Of a stretch of 64,000 nucleotides of DNA, positions 61,217 through 64,000 are shown in pieces. Within the stretch, counting starts at the first letter, position 1; every line of letters starts with the position of its first letter. Source of the stretch: Pantoea sp. SOD02. Its GTDB lineage: Bacteria; Pseudomonadota; Gammaproteobacteria; Enterobacterales; Enterobacteriaceae. A program made the translations under genes and the position numbers. A model generated the notes under the pieces. The model did no database searches. It was not told where the DNA came from and saw only the letters and a list, made by a program, of their open reading frames with translations. Location: positions 2,294,001 through 2,358,000 of the forward strand of contig NZ_CP102604.1 of NCBI RefSeq assembly GCF_024707505.1, read 5' to 3'.

Positions 61217-62947
61217 GTGAATATTCAGGCTCTTCTTTCCGACAAAGTCAGTCAGGCAATGATTGCGGCGGGTGCGCCTGCCGATTGCGAACCTCAGGTT
61301 CGTCAGTCTGCGAAGGTACAGTTCGGTGATTACCAGGCAAACGGTATGATGGCCGTGGCGAAAAAGCTCGGTCAGGCACCGCGACAACTGGCTGAGCAGG
61401 TGATTCAGCATCTGGATCTTAACGGCATCGCCAGCAAAGTCGAAATCGCCGGTCCCGGCTTTATCAATATCTTCCTCGATCGTGCATGGCTGGCGGCGCA
61501 AACCGCGCAGGCGCTGCAGCTGCCGCGCCTCGGTGTGAGCAGTGTCGCGCCGCAAACTATCGTGGTGGATTACTCCGCGCCCAACGTGGCGAAGCAGATG
61601 CATGTCGGTCACGTCCGCTCCACCATCATTGGTGATGCCGCAGTGCGTACGCTGGAGTTCCTCGGCCATAAAGTGATCCGCGCCAACCACGTCGGTGACT
61701 GGGGCACGCAGTTCGGCATGCTGATTGCCTATCTGGAAAAGCAGCAGAACGAACACCACGAAGAGATTGCGCTGGCTGATCTGGAAGCCTTCTACCGCGA
61801 AGCCAAAGTGACCTACGATGCCGACGAAGCCTTTGCCGAGCGTGCACGTAATTACGTGGTGAAGCTGCAAGGTGGCGATGAATATTGCCGCAGCATGTGG
61901 AAGAAGCTGGTCGATATCACCATGAGCCAGAACCAGCTGGTGTATGACCGCCTGAACGTGACGCTGACGCGCAACGATGTAATGGGTGAAAGCCTGTACA
62001 ACGACATGCTGCCGGGCATCGTCGCCGATCTGCGCGAAAAAGGCCTGGCGGTGACCAGCGAAGGCGCCACGGTAGTTTTCCTTGATGAGTTCAAAAACAA
62101 GGAAGGCGAACCGATGGGCGTGATCATTCAGAAGAAAGATGGCGGCTATCTCTACACCACCACTGACATCGCCTGTGCCAAATACCGTTTCGAAACCCTG
62201 CATGCCGATCGCGTGCTCTATTACATCGATTCCCGTCAGCATCAGCATCTGCAGCAGGCGTGGACCATCGTGCGTAAAGCCGGTTATGTGCCGGAATCGG
62301 TACCGCTTGAGCATCACGCATTCGGCATGATGCTGGGCAAAGATGGTCGTCCATTCAAAACCCGCAGCGGCGGCACGATTCGCCTCGCCGATTTGCTGGA
62401 TGAAGCGGTCGAACGCGCGCATGCGTTGGTCAGCGAGAAGAATCCAGAGATGTCAGCGCAAGAGCTGAAAGATCTGTCGGAAGTGGTGGGTATCGGCGCA
62501 GTGAAATACGCTGACCTGTCGAAAAGCCGCACCACCGATTACATCTTTGACTGGGACAACATGCTGGCATTCGAAGGCAACACCGCGCCTTACATGCAAT
62601 ACGCCTACACGCGCGTGCTGTCGGTGTTCCGCAAAGCCGGCATTGATGCCGATAGCCTGAGCGGCGACATCGTGCTGACCGAAGAGCGTGAAGCGCAGCT
62701 GGCTACGCGTCTGCTGCAGTTCGAAGAAGTGATTACGCAGGTCGCGCGTGACGGTACGCCACACGTGATGTGCGCTTACCTGTACGATCTGGCCGGACAG
62801 TTCTCTGGCTTCTACGAACACTGCCCTATTCTCTCCGCCGAGGACGAGAACATCCGTCAAAGCCGTCTGCAGCTGGCCGCGTTAACCGCGAAAACGCTGA
62901 AGCAAGGTCTGGACACGCTGGGCATCAAAACCGTCGAGCGCATGTAA
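61217..62947 (+). CDS. argS: arginyl-tRNA synthetase
   Basis: ArgRS charges tRNA-Arg. The N-terminal Add-1 domain (1-115) precedes the HIGH-type motif in [16 protein letters not shown] (near 120-135) and the C-terminal DALR anticodon domain ends [22 protein letters not shown]. The 576-aa length is close to E. coli. The start is GTG 61217 behind GAAGGT. It is followed by a terminator. Confidence 0.97.
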   Translation: MNIQALLSDKVSQAMIAAGAPADCEPQVRQSAKVQFGDYQANGMMAVAKKLGQAPRQLAEQVIQHLDLNGIASKVEIAGPGFINIFLDRAWLAAQTAQALQLPRLGVSSVAPQTIVVDYSAPNVAKQMHVGHVRSTIIGDAAVRTLEFLGHKVIRANHVGDWGTQFGMLIAYLEKQQNEHHEEIALADLEAFYREAKVTYDADEAFAERARNYVVKLQGGDEYCRSMWKKLVDITMSQNQLVYDRLNVTLTRNDVMGESLYNDMLPGIVADLREKGLAVTSEGATVVFLDEFKNKEGEPMGVIIQKKDGGYLYTTTDIACAKYRFETLHADRVLYYIDSRQHQHLQQAWTIVRKAGYVPESVPLEHHAFGMMLGKDGRPFKTRSGGTIRLADLLDEAVERAHALVSEKNPEMSAQELKDLSEVVGIGAVKYADLSKSRTTDYIFDWDNMLAFEGNTAPYMQYAYTRVLSVFRKAGIDADSLSGDIVLTEEREAQLATRLLQFEEVITQVARDGTPHVMCAYLYDLAGQFSGFYEHCPILSAEDENIRQSRLQLAALTAKTLKQGLDTLGIKTVERM

Positions 62948-62953
62948 TACCAT

Positions 62954-62991
62954 CAGCGGAGAGCGCCGCAAACGGCTCTCCGCTGCTTTCC
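62954..62991 (+). terminator. argS terminator
   Basis: CAGCGGAGAGC and GCTCTCCGCTG form an eleven-base-pair stem, followed by a pyrimidine-rich run. Confidence 0.8.
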
Positions 62992-63342
62992 CTCTTCCTT
63001 CCTGTTAAAAATCCCCCCTTAACCTGCTCTGAATTTGGCTTTTATCCTGCTCAATACCTGCAATTTCTCTTGCTGCACACGCTTTCTCAATTTTCCGACA
63101 CAGCTCACCAAATAAACAAAACTCATACCTTCATAACCATTTTATGGCAGACAAAGTCGCACGCCATCCCTAATTTGGTAATGGAAGCAAGAAAGCAGAA
63201 ACATGCAACAAGCTGTTTTAAAAGCTAAAAACTATAAAACTTACCCTTGCAATCGGGTTAAAGTGATGCCCCCGGCCCATGTCAGGGCGGAAAAAAATCT
63301 CAACCCGATAACGTCATTAATAAAAAAATCAGAGCGTATCCT
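62992..63342. other. argS-MFS intergenic region
   Basis: About 350 AT-rich bases with no supported gene; they should hold the promoter of the MFS gene. A 152-aa plus-strand frame overlapping the argS end lacks any family likeness and is not accepted. Confidence 0.55.
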
Positions 63343-64000
63343 ATGAGCAATCACGACATTATCGATGTAAAAGGCTGGATCGACGCCCGGCCGATCACCG
63401 GATACCAGTGGCTGACCCTCAGCCTGTGTTTCATCATCATCATGTTTGATGGTTACGACGCGGCAGCGATGGGGTTCATTGCGCCCGCGCTGATTGAAGA
63501 CTGGGGCATCAGCCACGCGGAAATGGGGCCAATTCTCGGCGCTGCGATGTTTGGCGTGGCGATTGGTGCGCTGATCGCCGGTCCGTGGTCCGACAAATTC
63601 GGCCGGAAGCGCGTACTGCTGTTGTCGATTGCCGTCTTCGCCTGCTTCAGCCTGATGAGCGCCTTCGCCCGTACGCCGCTGGAAATGGGCGCGTTACGTT
63701 TTCTCACCGGCCTCGGTCTCGGCGCGGTGATGCCCAATTGCGTCACGCTGGTGTCGGAATATATGCCGGAGCGCCGCCGCAGCCTGATGATCACCGTGAT
63801 GTACAGCGGGTTTAATATCGGTTCCGGACTGGGCGGATTCATCGCCGCCGGCATGCTGCCGCACTTTGGCTGGCAAGCGGTGCTGGGTTTTGGTGGCCTG
63901 CTACCGTTGCTAATGTTGCCACTGCTGCTGTGGCTGCTGCCGGAATCGGCGATGTACATGGTGGTGCGCAAAGTCAGTCGCGACAAGATTGCTGCGGTGC
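63343..64000 (+). CDS. aromatic-acid:H+ symporter (AAHS family MFS), cut by the window edge
   Basis: The first 219 codons are present. FDGYDAAAMGFIAPALIEDWGI (helix 1, as FDGYDAAAMGFIAPAL) is the AAHS signature seen in PcaK, MhpT and BenK. GPWSDKFGRKRVLL is motif A, and ERRRSLMITVMYSGFNIGSGLGGF follows. It should import a benzoate- or hydroxybenzoate-type acid; the substrate and any catabolic neighbours lie beyond the edge. Confidence 0.85.
   Translation, partial: MSNHDIIDVKGWIDARPITGYQWLTLSLCFIIIMFDGYDAAAMGFIAPALIEDWGISHAEMGPILGAAMFGVAIGALIAGPWSDKFGRKRVLLLSIAVFACFSLMSAFARTPLEMGALRFLTGLGLGAVMPNCVTLVSEYMPERRRSLMITVMYSGFNIGSGLGGFIAAGMLPHFGWQAVLGFGGLLPLLMLPLLLWLLPESAMYMVVRKVSRDKIAAV

Noticed and set aside
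61196..62422. 408-aa minus-strand frame opposite argS
   Set aside because: Same cause: an antisense shadow of a conserved synthetase gene with atypical composition.
62770..63228. 152-aa plus-strand frame overlapping the argS end
   Set aside because: It starts within argS out of frame and runs through the terminator and an AT-rich gap.

Overview
The window is enterobacterial chromosome. Gene order follows the Escherichia coli block sdaA-pdeD-yoaE-manXYZ ... znu-ruv-aspS-yecE-cmoAB-cutC-argS almost step by step, while protein divergence, several missing E. coli genes and dispersed GC-rich intergenic palindromes point to Erwiniaceae, most likely Pantoea or a close relative. That genus call is inference. 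I see no rRNA, tRNA or CRISPR array.

Layout. (1) 0-9.5 kb: serine deaminase, a CSS/EAL c-di-GMP phosphodiesterase, the TerC/CBS protein YoaE, the mannose PTS operon with CRP- and Mlc/NagC-like sites, yobD and rlmA; mntP is not between yobD and rlmA. (2) 9.5-18.3 kb: cspC with a yobF reading frame cut by an in-frame stop, yebO, yobH, kdgR, yebQ, htpX, prc, proQ, msrC; mgrB is not found. (3) 18.5-24.5 kb: the letAB lipid transport pair, rsmF, pphA. (4) 24.6-27 kb: genes absent from the E. coli order (two small membrane proteins, a methyltransferase, a lipoprotein, a second cold-shock gene followed by a CxxC microprotein that appears to start at ATT), ending at the sRNA gene sdsR. (5) 27.2-34.1 kb: yebY-copD-copC, holE-exoX, ptrB, yebE, purT. 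(6) 34.3-41.7 kb: central carbon genes eda, zwf, hexR, pykA with HexR- and KdgR-like operators; edd is not beside eda. An MdfA-type exporter and lpxM follow. (7) 41.8-51.3 kb: mepM, Zur-controlled znuA/znuCB, ruvC-ruvAB with a LexA box, yebC, nudB, aspS. (8) 51.5-54.5 kb: yecE followed by an AT-rich three-gene cassette (70 aa, 136 aa, HNH endonuclease) bracketed by a 364-bp direct repeat of the 3' end of yecE. (9) 54.6-64 kb: cmoAB, a RhtB-type exporter, an unknown exported protein, cutC with a candidate MicL sRNA, a PatB-type C-S lyase, yecM, argS and the start of an aromatic-acid MFS transporter.

Most of the window is housekeeping DNA. The points most worth a second look are the cassette that split and rebuilt yecE, the ATT-initiated CxxC microprotein overlapping the cold-shock gene, the interrupted yobF, and the sRNA loci sdsR and micL.
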